The notes under the pieces were generated by a model. It was not told the DNA's origin. It saw nothing but the letters and a program-made list of their open reading frames with translations, and searched no databases. DNA of 64,000 nucleotides. Origin: Mesorhizobium sp. 65-26 (GTDB lineage: Bacteria; Pseudomonadota; Alphaproteobacteria; Rhizobiales; Rhizobiaceae). Position numbers and translations under genes: made by a program. Position 1 is the first letter of the stretch, and the number at the start of each line of letters is the position of its first letter. The DNA is taken from assembly GCA_001899205.1 (NCBI GenBank), contig MKVL01000025.1:434001-498000 (forward strand), written 5' to 3'. Positions 8,671-17,087 of this stretch are shown here, piece after piece.

Positions 8671-9903
8671 CTATGCGGCGGACCAGGGGCCGAGCTGCAT
8701 GCGATCGGCGAGCGTCTCGAGGAAGTCGGCGCCGTCGCGACCGTCGATCAGCCGGTGGTCGACCGACAGCGTCAGGTTGACGCCGCTGGCCACCGCGATG
8801 GCGCCCGAACGCGCCACGACCTTTTCGTGCTGACGGCCGACCGCCAGTATCGCCGTCTGGCCCGGGCTGATGATGGCCTCGAAGCGGTCCGCGCCACCCT
8901 TGCCGATGTTCGAAACCGAAATCGAAACCGGATCATAGTCCTGCGCCGCGAGCCGACCGAAGCGCGCCCGCTGCACGGCCGCCTGGCGCAGGGCGGAAAT
9001 CGCGCCCAGCGATTTGCCGGCAAGATCGCGCAGCACCGGGATCATCACCCCGTTCGGCACCGAAACGACAAGTCCGATATCCACACTTCCGCCGCGAATG
9101 CGCGCCGGCCGGCCGTCTTCCTCCTGCCAGCGGTCGAGCAGGCCGGGCTGGGTGCCCAGCGCATCGGCCAGCGCCTGTAGCAGGAAGTCGGTGAAGGTGA
9201 GCTTGATCCCGCTTGCCTGTTCGATCTGCTGGCCATGGATGGCGCGAGCCCGGTCGATCGCGATGGTCTCGACCCAGCGGTCGAGCACGAAGGAAGGGAT
9301 GGTGCGCCGGCTCAGCGACACCGATTGCGCGATTTGCGTGCGCATCGGTGTCAGCGGCTCTGCGCCGGCAGCCAGCGGTCGCGTGACCGGTGCTGGCCCT
9401 GTCTCTCGGGCTTCAACCGCTTCAAGCACGTCGCGTTTGCGGATGCGGCCGTGCGGGCCGGACCCCTTGAGCCGCGCGAGGTCCACGGCGTGGATCTCTC
9501 CCAGCCTTTTCGCCAAAGGCGAGGCTAGGAGCCGCGCCGGTGCGGCCGCCCCGGGCTGGGCGGTCGGTCGAGCCGGGGCAGGGGGCGCGGCTTGCGCTAC
9601 CTTGGCAAGGGGCGTCGCCGCCGTTTCCGCGACTGGCTCGGGCCGGACTTCGGTCGCGGGCTCCGTGCTTCCGGCGACGCGGATCCTGGCCAGCAGGCCG
9701 CCGATCGGCAACTCGTCGCCTTCCTTCGCCAGCACGACCTCCAGCGTCCCGTCGGCGGGGGCCTCCACTTCCATCGTCGCCTTGTCGGTCTCGATCTCGA
9801 TCAGCGCCTCGCCGAGGCGGACCGTGTCGCCGGCTTGCTTCAGCCAGCGCGCAACCACGGCCGCTTCCATCGTCGCGCTCAGCTTTGGGACCACGAAATC
9901 CAT
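8671..9903 (-). CDS. 2-oxo acid dehydrogenase complex, dihydrolipoamide acyltransferase (E2)
   Basis: A 410-residue E2 with the three usual parts. An N-terminal lipoyl domain has the lipoylated lysine K41 in ETDKATM. An Ala/Pro-rich linker leads to a peripheral subunit-binding domain around 135-170. A C-terminal acyltransferase domain carries the catalytic H383 and D387 in the DHRLIDG motif. The ATG at 9903 is 11 bases from the E1beta stop, so it is the last gene of a dehydratase-E1alpha-E1beta-E2 operon. Such complexes turn pyruvate, acetoin or branched 2-oxo acids into acyl-CoA. No E3 (lipoamide dehydrogenase) gene is next to it, so E3 would be shared from elsewhere. The acyl group transferred is unknown. 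Confidence 0.93.
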   Translation of the reverse strand: MDFVVPKLSATMEAAVVARWLKQAGDTVRLGEALIEIETDKATMEVEAPADGTLEVVLAKEGDELPIGGLLARIRVAGSTEPATEVRPEPVAETAATPLAKVAQAAPPAPARPTAQPGAAAPARLLASPLAKRLGEIHAVDLARLKGSGPHGRIRKRDVLEAVEARETGPAPVTRPLAAGAEPLTPMRTQIAQSVSLSRRTIPSFVLDRWVETIAIDRARAIHGQQIEQASGIKLTFTDFLLQALADALGTQPGLLDRWQEEDGRPARIRGGSVDIGLVVSVPNGVMIPVLRDLAGKSLGAISALRQAAVQRARFGRLAAQDYDPVSISVSNIGKGGADRFEAIISPGQTAILAVGRQHEKVVARSGAIAVASGVNLTLSVDHRLIDGRDGADFLETLADRMQLGPWSAA

Positions 9904-9914
9904 GGGCGTGCTCC

Positions 9915-10895
9915 TCAAAGCAGCGATTTGACGGTCGCCGCGATCGTCTCGGGCGAGGGGATCATCGCGTCTTCCAGCGCGGGGCTGTAGGGCATCGGAT
10001 GGTCCGGCAGGGTGATGCGTGCCGGCGGCGCGTCGAGATAGTCGAACGCCTCGCTCACGACATCGGCGACGACATTCGAACTCCAGCCGCCGGTCCGTGC
10101 CTGCTCCTCGACGACGACGAGGATGTTGGTGCGCCGCACGCTGTCGCAGATGAGGTCGACATTGAGCGGACGCAGCGTGCGGATGTCGATGACCTCGGCC
10201 TCGATCCCCTCGGCTCGCAACTGGTCGGCCGCCGCGAGTGCCTTGCCGACCATGGCGAGGCTGGCGACGATGGTCGCATCGGCGCCGCCGCGCAGGATCT
10301 TCGGACCGGTCGGCATTTCGACGTCGTCGACACCCGTTTCGACCGGACCTTTCATCGACAGCAGCGCCTTGTGCTCGAGCACCAGCACGGGGTTGTTGTC
10401 GCGAATGGCGGCCTTCAGCATGCCATAGGCTTCCGCGGGGCTCGACGGGCACACGATCTTCAGGCCAGGCACCGACATCATCCAGCTCTCGGCGGTCTGC
10501 GAATGCTGCGCGGCAAAGCGCAGGCCGGCGCCGCCTATGGCGCGGATGACGATGGGGATGTCCACCTTGCCGCCCGACATGAAGCGGTGCTTGGCGATGC
10601 CGTTGACGATCTGGTCGAAACAGACGCCGAGGAAGTCCGCGAACATGATCTCGACGATCGGCCGGTAGCCGGTAAGCGCCAGGCCGAGCGCGGCGCCGAC
10701 GAAGCCGGTTTCGGCAATCGGCGTGTCGCGCACGCGCGCCGCCCCGAACTCCTCGTAGAGGCCCTGGCAGGTCTTGAACGGCCCGCCGGATTCGCCGATG
10801 TCCTCACCCATGATCAGCGTGCGGGAATCGTGCCGCATCTCTTCCTGGAGCGCGGCGACGATCGCCTCGCGATATGTCATTTCCCGTGTGGTCAT
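9915..10895 (-). CDS. 2-oxo acid dehydrogenase complex, E1 component beta subunit
   Basis: A 326-residue transketolase-type beta subunit with pyrimidine-binding and C-terminal domains, resembling PdhB/AcoB. Typical segments are GEDIGESGGPFK near residue 30, the AETGFVGAALGLA helix and FAAQHSQ, which holds the histidine that contacts the cofactor and lipoyl arm. The ATG at 10895 gives the family length; a frame upstream to 10973 is not needed. It follows E1alpha by 32 bases on the same strand and precedes E2. Confidence 0.92.
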   Translation of the reverse strand: MTTREMTYREAIVAALQEEMRHDSRTLIMGEDIGESGGPFKTCQGLYEEFGAARVRDTPIAETGFVGAALGLALTGYRPIVEIMFADFLGVCFDQIVNGIAKHRFMSGGKVDIPIVIRAIGGAGLRFAAQHSQTAESWMMSVPGLKIVCPSSPAEAYGMLKAAIRDNNPVLVLEHKALLSMKGPVETGVDDVEMPTGPKILRGGADATIVASLAMVGKALAAADQLRAEGIEAEVIDIRTLRPLNVDLICDSVRRTNILVVVEEQARTGGWSSNVVADVVSEAFDYLDAPPARITLPDHPMPYSPALEDAMIPSPETIAATVKSLL

Positions 10896-10927
10896 CGGAC
10901 TGCTTTCGAGAGGGTTTTCCGGGGGGC

Positions 10928-11932
10928 TCAGACGTAGGTCTTGGCCATGAAGTCCTGATCGGCGGATGCCCATGACGCGGCTGCCGCCCGGTCGGCGGCG
11001 GCCTTCGCGGCGGCGCGTGCCTCCGAGATCATCGCTTCCGCTTCCTGGTCTCCCAGCAGCCCGTCATCGGCGAGCACCTTGCGGTGGAGCAGCAGCGGGT
11101 CGCGCTTCAGCCAGGCCTCGACCTCGGCTGGATCGCGATATTTCGCCGGATCGGTGCGCGAATGGCCGCGATGGCGATAGGTCTTGCACTCGATGAAGGT
11201 TGGCCCGCCGCCGCCGCGCGCCCGTGCGACCGCGGGCGCGGTCGCCGCATAGACGGCCTCGACGTCGTTGCCGTCGACCAGCACCGCTTCCATGGCATAG
11301 CCGCGGGCGCGGATCACCAGGTCCTCATAGGGCGTGGTGTGGTCGATGCGCGTGAACTCGCCGTAGAGATTGTTCTCGCACACGAAAATGACGGGCAGCT
11401 TCCAGACCTGCGCGAGGTTCATGGCTTCGTGGAAGGCGCCGATGTTGGTGGCGCCGTCACCGAAGAAGCAGACGCAGACCTGCTCCTTGCCGGCAAGCTG
11501 CGCCGATAGGGCCGCCCCCACCGCGACGGGCAGCCCTGCGCCGACGATGCCGAAGGCGCCGATCAGCCCCTTGTCGATGTCGGTGAGATGCATCGAACCG
11601 CCGAGACCGCCGCACACGCCCGTCTCGCGTCCGAAGAGCTCGGCGAAGGCGGCCTCGGCATCCATGCCGCGCGCCAGGCAATGGCCATGGCCGCGATAGG
11701 TGTAGCTGAGATAGTCGTCGGGCCGCAGCGCCTTGGCGACGCCTGCGGAAACCGCCTCGTGGCCGTTGCACAGATGCGTGGTGCCGTGCACCAGCCCTTC
11801 CAGGTAGCTGCGCTGAACCTGCTCCTCGAACTCGCGTATCTCGACCATGGTGCGGTAGAGCTCGACCCGCTCCGCGCTGGTCAGCGGGATCGGGGTCTCG
11901 TTGCTTTTGGTGGCCTTGCTGCCAGGCGCCAT
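10928..11932 (-). CDS. 2-oxo acid dehydrogenase complex, E1 component alpha subunit
   Basis: A 334-residue thiamine-diphosphate enzyme subunit of the PdhA/AcoA family. The cofactor motif begins at GDG 158-160 and ends at ENN 186-188. The TYRHRGHSRTDP phosphorylation-loop region is intact. The length fits acetoin or bacterial pyruvate dehydrogenase alpha subunits. The gene starts 27 bases after the enolase-superfamily dehydratase stop, so dehydratase and E1 are in one transcript. That arrangement suggests the complex may act on a 2-oxo acid from the sugar-acid pathway, or on the pyruvate it yields. Acetoin dehydrogenase remains an alternative, but no acetoin-specific partner is present. Confidence 0.92.
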   Translation of the reverse strand: MAPGSKATKSNETPIPLTSAERVELYRTMVEIREFEEQVQRSYLEGLVHGTTHLCNGHEAVSAGVAKALRPDDYLSYTYRGHGHCLARGMDAEAAFAELFGRETGVCGGLGGSMHLTDIDKGLIGAFGIVGAGLPVAVGAALSAQLAGKEQVCVCFFGDGATNIGAFHEAMNLAQVWKLPVIFVCENNLYGEFTRIDHTTPYEDLVIRARGYAMEAVLVDGNDVEAVYAATAPAVARARGGGGPTFIECKTYRHRGHSRTDPAKYRDPAEVEAWLKRDPLLLHRKVLADDGLLGDQEAEAMISEARAAAKAAADRAAAASWASADQDFMAKTYV

Positions 11933-11959
11933 GGCGCTCCTCCCGGTCTGAAGCGCTTG

Positions 11960-13078
11960 CTAGACGCGATACTTGCTGATGGTCGACTGGTCGAGGACCA
12001 GGCCGAATCCCGGACCTTGCGGCACCGCGTAGGAGCCGTTGTCGAATTTCGAGCGATTGGCCACGAGCGCGTAGAACATCGGGTCACGGTCAGGGTGAAA
12101 CGTTTCCAAATATGTGCCATTTGGAATCGATGCGAGCAGGTGGGAGGATATCTGCGGCTCTTCGTGGTGGCCCATCTCGACGGTGAAGGAAGCGGCAAGC
12201 GCCGCGACACGCCGCCATTCGGTCGGGCCGCCGCCCCAGCTGGCGTCGAAATTGCACACGTCGATGGCGCCCGACATCATGAGGTCGCGACATCCGGCGC
12301 GGCTGATCTCGCTCTGGCCCGCGGCGATCGGAATGCCCGTCTGGTTGCGCGCGGCGGCCATGTCGAGGCGGTCGTTGTACCAGCGCACCGGTTCCTCGAA
12401 CCAGCGTATGTTGAGATCGCTGGCGAGCCGCGAGAAGGCCACCGCCTCGGCCAGGCTCCAGCCCTGGTTGGCATCGACCAGCAGGACGAAATCGTCGCCG
12501 ACGGCGCTTCTGGCCGCGCGCACCCGCTCGGCGTCCTCCTTCGGCGTGCGGCCGCCGACCTTGAACTTGCAGCCCGCGTAACCGCTGGCGCGGATCTGTT
12601 CCATCTCGCGCCCGAAATCGGCTAAGGTCTTGTTTTCCTCATAGTATCCGGCGATGCAGATGACCGGCAGGCTGTCGCGGTAACCGCCCCAGAGCTTGTA
12701 GAGCGGCACATCCAGCGCCTTGCCCACCGTGTCCCAAAGGGCGCTGTCGACGCAGGCCTGCGCGCACATGGCAAGCTTGCGATCGCGCAGGATGTTGTAG
12801 CTCGGCTTGCGCATCGCCTCCCAGCAGCCTTCGATGTTGAAGGCGTCCTTGCCGATGAGCAGGGGCTGGATTTCGTCGAGGATGATCTTGACCACTTCGG
12901 CCTGGGTCTCGAACTCATCGCCATTGTAGACTTCGCCGACGATTCCCTCGGAGGTGTATATGCGTGTGATGATCGTGCAGCGGTGCGTCATGAAGTAATT
13001 GCTGCCCCTGAACGTACGGGGCAGGGGCATGCACAGTGGCACGCATTCGATGCGTTCGATCTTCAGTGGCGCAACCAT
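11960..13078 (-). CDS. Second enolase-superfamily sugar-acid dehydratase/racemase
   Basis: A 372-residue mandelate-racemase-group protein. It carries the K171-F-K173 lysine pair (KxK), metal ligands D202 with N204 (VDANQ), E228/E229 (WFEEP) and E257 (GQSE), and H304/H305 in MGHHEEP as the opposite base. KxK plus His is the pattern of mandelate racemase and several aldonate dehydratases. I chose the ATG at 13078 because translation from 13147 would run through the perfect operator palindrome. It heads the leftward operon with E1alpha, E1beta and E2. Its sequence differs clearly from the dehydratase at 3632, so the locus likely handles two acids or two stereoisomers. Confidence 0.9.
   Translation of the reverse strand: MVAPLKIERIECVPLCMPLPRTFRGSNYFMTHRCTIITRIYTSEGIVGEVYNGDEFETQAEVVKIILDEIQPLLIGKDAFNIEGCWEAMRKPSYNILRDRKLAMCAQACVDSALWDTVGKALDVPLYKLWGGYRDSLPVICIAGYYEENKTLADFGREMEQIRASGYAGCKFKVGGRTPKEDAERVRAARSAVGDDFVLLVDANQGWSLAEAVAFSRLASDLNIRWFEEPVRWYNDRLDMAAARNQTGIPIAAGQSEISRAGCRDLMMSGAIDVCNFDASWGGGPTEWRRVAALAASFTVEMGHHEEPQISSHLLASIPNGTYLETFHPDRDPMFYALVANRSKFDNGSYAVPQGPGFGLVLDQSTISKYRV
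12097..12107. promoter_or_regulatory. Intragenic copy of the perfect LacI-type palindrome
   Basis: GAAACGTTTCC lies within the 3' part of the second dehydratase gene and shares a 12-base block (GAAACGTTTCCA) with the promoter site at 13107, 1,010 bases away. In the coding strand it encodes the ETF of LETFHP. It may be coincidence from coding constraint or an auxiliary operator. Confidence 0.4.
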
Positions 13079-13106
13079 GGTGGTCTCTGATGTTGGATTG
13101 ATAATA

Positions 13107-13117
13107 GAAACGTTTCC
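13107..13117. promoter_or_regulatory. Perfect LacI-type operator in the divergent dehydratase/regulator promoter region
   Basis: GAAACGTTTC (13107-13116) is a perfect 10-base palindrome with the central CG typical of LacI/GalR operators, followed by C. It lies 28 bases upstream of the dehydratase start (13078) and 160 bases upstream of the divergent regulator (13277). A repressor bound here could block the catabolic operon and control its own gene. Confidence 0.72.
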
Positions 13118-13276
13118 AGAATAATCCGCCGACTTCGGCCGGGTCAAGTGGCATCCGCGCGCTTATCTCTTGCTGGAGGGGCATTGGTCACGCTAGACTT
13201 CGGTTTTATAAAGGTTTCGGCGGCTTGATGCGACGTGCGGCCCCTGGGGCCGGCAGGGGGCTGCGTGAGGAAGGGC

Positions 13277-14296
13277 ATGGACAAGCCAGCGACCATTCGT
13301 GACGTGGCGCGCGTTTCGGGCGTCTCGGTCGGAACCGTTTCACGAAGTTTGAACGCTCCCGAGACAGTGCGGCCGGCCACGCTCGCCAAGGTGCGGGCGG
13401 CGATCCAGTCGCTTGGCTTCCAGCCGGATTCGCGGGCGCAGAACATGCGGCGGCGAAACACCATGACGGTTGGCTTCGTCATCGACGACATCGCCAACCC
13501 CTGGCACGCCAGCTGCTTCAAGGCCGTGGACGCGGAAATGCGCCAGCGTGGCTATTCGCTCTACCTGATGAGCACGCAGGGCCGCGCCAGCGAGGAAGCC
13601 GCCGCCATCGACATGCTGCAGCACGGCCGCGCCGACGGCATGATCATGACCATCAATAATGAGCAGGATCCGCGCACCATCAAGCGCCTCAAGGAACTTC
13701 GCATTCCCTCGGTGCTGCTCGACCGCGACATTCCACTCGAGATCGACGCGGTGCTTACCGAGCACGCCACCGGCCTTCGGCAGGCCACCAGCTACCTGCT
13801 GGAGCTCGGCCACCGCCGCATCGCCATCATCACCGCCGGCAGCGACATCCGGCCGGGTCGCGAGCGCGTGCGCGGCTTCGTTGAGGCGTTCCAGCGGGCC
13901 GGCCTGCCGGTGCCGGAAGACCTGATCCGCTCGCAGAGCCTGTCGGTGGATTTCGGATTCCGCGAGGCGACGGCGCTGCTGCAGATGCCGCAGCGCCCCA
14001 CCGCCATCATCGCCGCCGGCAACCGTATCCTGGTCGGCGTGCTGCGCGCGATCCAGCAGCAGGGCGTTTCGGTGCCGGGCGATATCTCGCTGATCGGCTG
14101 CGACAGATCCGACGTGGCGTTGCTTTATCCCGGTCCGATCACCCTCATCGACCGTCCGGTCGAGGAGATCGGCCGCACCGCGGCGCAACTCCTGCTGGAA
14201 CGTCTCGGCGGCCAGGCCGATCGTCCGGCGCAGCGGATAGCCTTTCCCACGCACCTGATCCTCGGCGGTTCCTGCCTGCCGGTGCCGAAGCCCTAG
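13277..14296 (+). CDS. LacI-family transcriptional regulator
   Basis: A 339-residue regulator. The N-terminal helix-turn-helix (residues 7-26, with VSVGTVSRSLN) is followed by a hinge helix and a periplasmic-binding-protein-like sensor domain that would bind a sugar or sugar acid. The ATG at 13277 gives the normal start MDKPATIRDVA. The gene is divergent from the second dehydratase operon, and palindromic LacI-type sites are found before at least four operons of the locus, so it is the probable regulator of the whole region 1-20441. Its TAG stop is the first base triplet of an intergenic repeat. Confidence 0.93.
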   Translation: MDKPATIRDVARVSGVSVGTVSRSLNAPETVRPATLAKVRAAIQSLGFQPDSRAQNMRRRNTMTVGFVIDDIANPWHASCFKAVDAEMRQRGYSLYLMSTQGRASEEAAAIDMLQHGRADGMIMTINNEQDPRTIKRLKELRIPSVLLDRDIPLEIDAVLTEHATGLRQATSYLLELGHRRIAIITAGSDIRPGRERVRGFVEAFQRAGLPVPEDLIRSQSLSVDFGFREATALLQMPQRPTAIIAAGNRILVGVLRAIQQQGVSVPGDISLIGCDRSDVALLYPGPITLIDRPVEEIGRTAAQLLLERLGGQADRPAQRIAFPTHLILGGSCLPVPKP

Positions 14297-14400
14297 AGCA
14301 TTTTGCAGCCAGATGGAAACATTTGGCGTCGTACAACTGCAGCAGAAACAAATAGATAGAGCGGTTCCGGCGGTCCCATTTCAAACGGAAACGCCCCAGG
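14294..14400. repeat. Rhizobial-type intergenic palindromic repeat
   Basis: About 105 bases starting with TAGAGCATTTTGCAG and including AGATAGAGCGGTTCCGG and ACGGAAACGCC resemble a dispersed intergenic element common in Mesorhizobium and relatives. It contains short inverted segments and lies between the convergent LacI and permease genes, where it may act as a terminator. The regulator's stop codon is inside the element. Assignment is from remembered resemblance, not a search. Confidence 0.55.
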
Positions 14401-14411
14401 TCTGGCCATCC

Positions 14412-15446
14412 TCAACCGTGGAATGTCTCGCGGCGGCGTTCGAGGCGTCGCGTTCGCTGATATTTGATCAGCCGGTCCAGCGAGACGGCAAGCACGGTGA
14501 CCGCTCCGGTGACGAAGGTGCTCCAGGTGGCGTCGATGCCGAAGAAGATCAGGCCGCTCGAAATGACCTGGATGATCATCATGCCGATCACCGCGCCGAT
14601 GATGGTGCCGTGGCCGCCCGACAGCGGCGTGCCGCCGATGATCACGGCGGCGATCACCACCAGCACGAAATCGCTGCCCTCGTTGGGATCGATGGCGCCG
14701 CGGAAGCCGACATACATGACGCCGGAGAGGCCGCAGATGGCGCCCATCAGCACCAGCGTCTGCAGCCGCACCCACGCGGTCGGAATGCCGGCATGGGCGG
14801 CGGCCTCCGGATTGCTGCCGACCGCCTGCACGCGGTAGCCGAAGCGGGTGCGATGGAGCACGACATGCATGGCGAGCGCCAGCACGATGAACACCAGCGC
14901 CGCCACCGGCACGACGCCGTAGAGCTTGGTGGAGATGACCGAGAAGAAGCTGCTGCTCTGGTCGGACGGCACGATGGCGCGGCCCTTGTTGGCGATCAGC
15001 GACAGGCCCTGGAACATCGAATAGGTGCCGAGCGTGACGATGATTGCCGGCAACCGCAATGTAATCGCGATCAGCCCGTTGACCAGGCCGAGCCCGGCGC
15101 CGAACAGCACGCCGGTGAAGGCGGCGAGCCATGGATCAATTCCGGCGACCATCAGCAGCGCGGCGAAGACGGCCGAGAAATTGAACATCCAGCCGACGGA
15201 GAGGTCGATCTCGCGTATGGCCAGCAGGAAGACCATGCCGATCGCCAGCATGCCGAGGAATGTGGTGTTGCCGAGCAGTGAGAACAGGTTGATCGGGTTG
15301 AGGAAGCGCGGCCTGGCAAAGCCGATGATGGCCATCATGGCGACCAGCGCCACGATCACGCCGATCTCCTCGGGAATGCGGAAGCCGCGCCGCACCGCTG
15401 GCGGCGCCGACCCGGCAAGATGCGGCGTGGAAGTCGTCGTGCTCAT
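14412..15446 (-). CDS. Sugar ABC transporter permease (RbsC family), second system
   Basis: A 344-residue polytopic membrane protein of the RbsC/BPD_transp_2 family, with the REIDLSVG segment and the IIGGTPLSGGHGT segment characteristic of the family. The ATG at 15446 overlaps the ATPase stop as ATGA. It ends the leftward operon SDR - binding protein - ATPase - permease. It is paralogous to, but clearly different from, the permease at 6009. Confidence 0.92.
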   Translation of the reverse strand: MSTTTSTPHLAGSAPPAVRRGFRIPEEIGVIVALVAMMAIIGFARPRFLNPINLFSLLGNTTFLGMLAIGMVFLLAIREIDLSVGWMFNFSAVFAALLMVAGIDPWLAAFTGVLFGAGLGLVNGLIAITLRLPAIIVTLGTYSMFQGLSLIANKGRAIVPSDQSSSFFSVISTKLYGVVPVAALVFIVLALAMHVVLHRTRFGYRVQAVGSNPEAAAHAGIPTAWVRLQTLVLMGAICGLSGVMYVGFRGAIDPNEGSDFVLVVIAAVIIGGTPLSGGHGTIIGAVIGMMIIQVISSGLIFFGIDATWSTFVTGAVTVLAVSLDRLIKYQRTRRLERRRETFHG

Positions 15447-16987
15447 GCCTTGCCCCCATGGCTCTTCTGTCTCTGCCGGCCCGCGCCCGGCATTTCGCCC
15501 GTATTCGTCAGATGCAGGACCGTCTGGCTGTTCATGTCTGCGCCCGAGACCTCTCCGGCGAGCCGGCCCTGGTAGATGACCAGGATGCGGTCGCACAGGC
15601 CGATCAGTTCGGGCAGTTCGGTCGAGCTGAACAGGACGATGCCGCCATGCGACGACATCTCGCGGATCAGGCCGTAGATCTCACGCTTGGCGCCGATGTC
15701 GACGCCACGCGTCGGGTCGTCGAGGAGAAAGACCTGTGGCCCGATCTCCAGCCACTTGCCGATGACGACCTTCTGCTGGTTGCCGCCCGACAGCGCGTTG
15801 GCGAGCGCGTATGGCTGGCCCTTGATGCGCAACGCCTCGATCTGGCGCATGGCGCGCCCGAGCGCGGTCTTCGGCGAAAACCAGGGCGAACCCCAGCCGC
15901 GCGCGCCGACCACGATGTTGGAGATGTTGAAGAGGATCGACTTGTCCAGCATCAGGCCGTTGCGCCGGCGATCGGCGGGCACCAGGCAGACGCTGCGCCG
16001 CGCCGCCTCGGTGGCGCTCCTGGGCAGGCCGCTGCCGTCGGGAAATTGCACGTCGCCGGCGCGCGCCCTGCGCAGGCCGAACAGCATGTCGAGAAGGTCC
16101 GAGACGCCGGATCCTTCGAGGCCGGCAAGCCCGACGATCTCGCCCGATTGCGCGGTGAAGCTGATGTCGGAAAGTCTGCCGCCAGCGAGCCCCTTGACGG
16201 TAAGCCGTCGCCGCATCGCGCTGGGGGCGGGAGGGAGCGCAGGCGGAAACAGCGCCTCGCGCTGCTGGCCGATCATCCCTTCGATGACTTCAGGGATGGT
16301 GAGTTCGGCGCGATCCTTCGTCAGCACGTCCCGGCCGTTGCGGGTGATCGTGACGCGGTCGCAGATGGAGAACACCTCCTCCAGGCGATGCGACACGTAG
16401 AGCATGGTGATGCCGGCCTCGCGCAATCCCTTCAGGACGGTGAACAGCCTTTCGGTCTCGCGCTGGTTGAGCGCCGAATTGGGTTCGTCCAGGATCAGCA
16501 GCCGCGGCTGCTCGAGAAGCACGCGGGCGAGTTCGACCAGTTGCCGCTCGCCGATGCTGAGCCGGCTGACGGGTGCATACACGTCGACATGCAGCCCAAG
16601 CTGCTGCAGCAGGCTCTTGCTGCGCGCCTCCATCTCGCGCTTCGAGATCAGACCGTTGTGCACCGGCTCGCGGTTGACGAACAGGTTGGCCAGCACCGAG
16701 CGTTCGGGAAACAGGCTGAGTTCCTGGTAGACCATGCCGATGCCGTGCTGGCGGGCCGCGTTCGGGCCGTCGAGGGCGATGGTTTGCCCGCCGAGCTCGA
16801 TCGCGCCGCTGTCGGGCCGCACGACGCCGGCCAGCACCTTCATCAGCGTCGATTTTCCGGCGCCGTTCTCGCCGACCACGGCATGGATCGTGCCGCGTTC
16901 GACACGGAGGTTCATGTCCTCCAGCGCAACGACGCCGCCATAGCGCTTGGCCAGGCCGCGCACGCTGATCATCGTGTCACCGGACAT
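15443..16987 (-). CDS. Sugar ABC transporter ATP-binding protein (RbsA family), second system
   Basis: A 514-residue tandem ATPase. The first domain has Walker A GENGAGKST, signature LSIGERQ and Walker B LLILDEP. The second has a degenerate P-loop (GLEGSGVSDL), signature LSGGNQQ and Walker B VFLLDDP, as usual for this family. I chose the ATG at 16987 because GAGGGGAG lies just upstream; the longer frame to 17059 would read through the attenuator hairpin. It overlaps the permease start by four bases. Confidence 0.92.
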   Translation of the reverse strand: MSGDTMISVRGLAKRYGGVVALEDMNLRVERGTIHAVVGENGAGKSTLMKVLAGVVRPDSGAIELGGQTIALDGPNAARQHGIGMVYQELSLFPERSVLANLFVNREPVHNGLISKREMEARSKSLLQQLGLHVDVYAPVSRLSIGERQLVELARVLLEQPRLLILDEPNSALNQRETERLFTVLKGLREAGITMLYVSHRLEEVFSICDRVTITRNGRDVLTKDRAELTIPEVIEGMIGQQREALFPPALPPAPSAMRRRLTVKGLAGGRLSDISFTAQSGEIVGLAGLEGSGVSDLLDMLFGLRRARAGDVQFPDGSGLPRSATEAARRSVCLVPADRRRNGLMLDKSILFNISNIVVGARGWGSPWFSPKTALGRAMRQIEALRIKGQPYALANALSGGNQQKVVIGKWLEIGPQVFLLDDPTRGVDIGAKREIYGLIREMSSHGGIVLFSSTELPELIGLCDRILVIYQGRLAGEVSGADMNSQTVLHLTNTGEMPGAGRQRQKSHGGKA

Positions 16988-17014
16988 GCTCTCCCCTCGG
17001 ACATGTTCTTCGAT

Positions 17015-17049
17015 AAAAACAGGGGCGGCCATCAACCGCCCCTGTTTTT
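17015..17049 (-). terminator. Strong hairpin between binding-protein and ATPase genes of the second ABC system
   Basis: A 14-bp perfect inverted repeat (17015-17028 with 17036-17049) encloses a 7-base loop and has A- and T-runs at its ends. Read leftward it is a classic GC stem with a U-run. It lies 38 bases after the binding-protein stop and before the ATPase start. It probably acts as a partial terminator giving more binding protein than ATPase and permease. Confidence 0.8.
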
Positions 17050-17087
17050 CGATCGGCAACCGATCTTGGCGCGGAATTTCGCGCCAG

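Noticed and set aside
9904..10452. Extension of E2 to 593 residues.
   Set aside because: It is a shadow of the E1beta gene; the lipoyl domain begins at the ATG at 9903.
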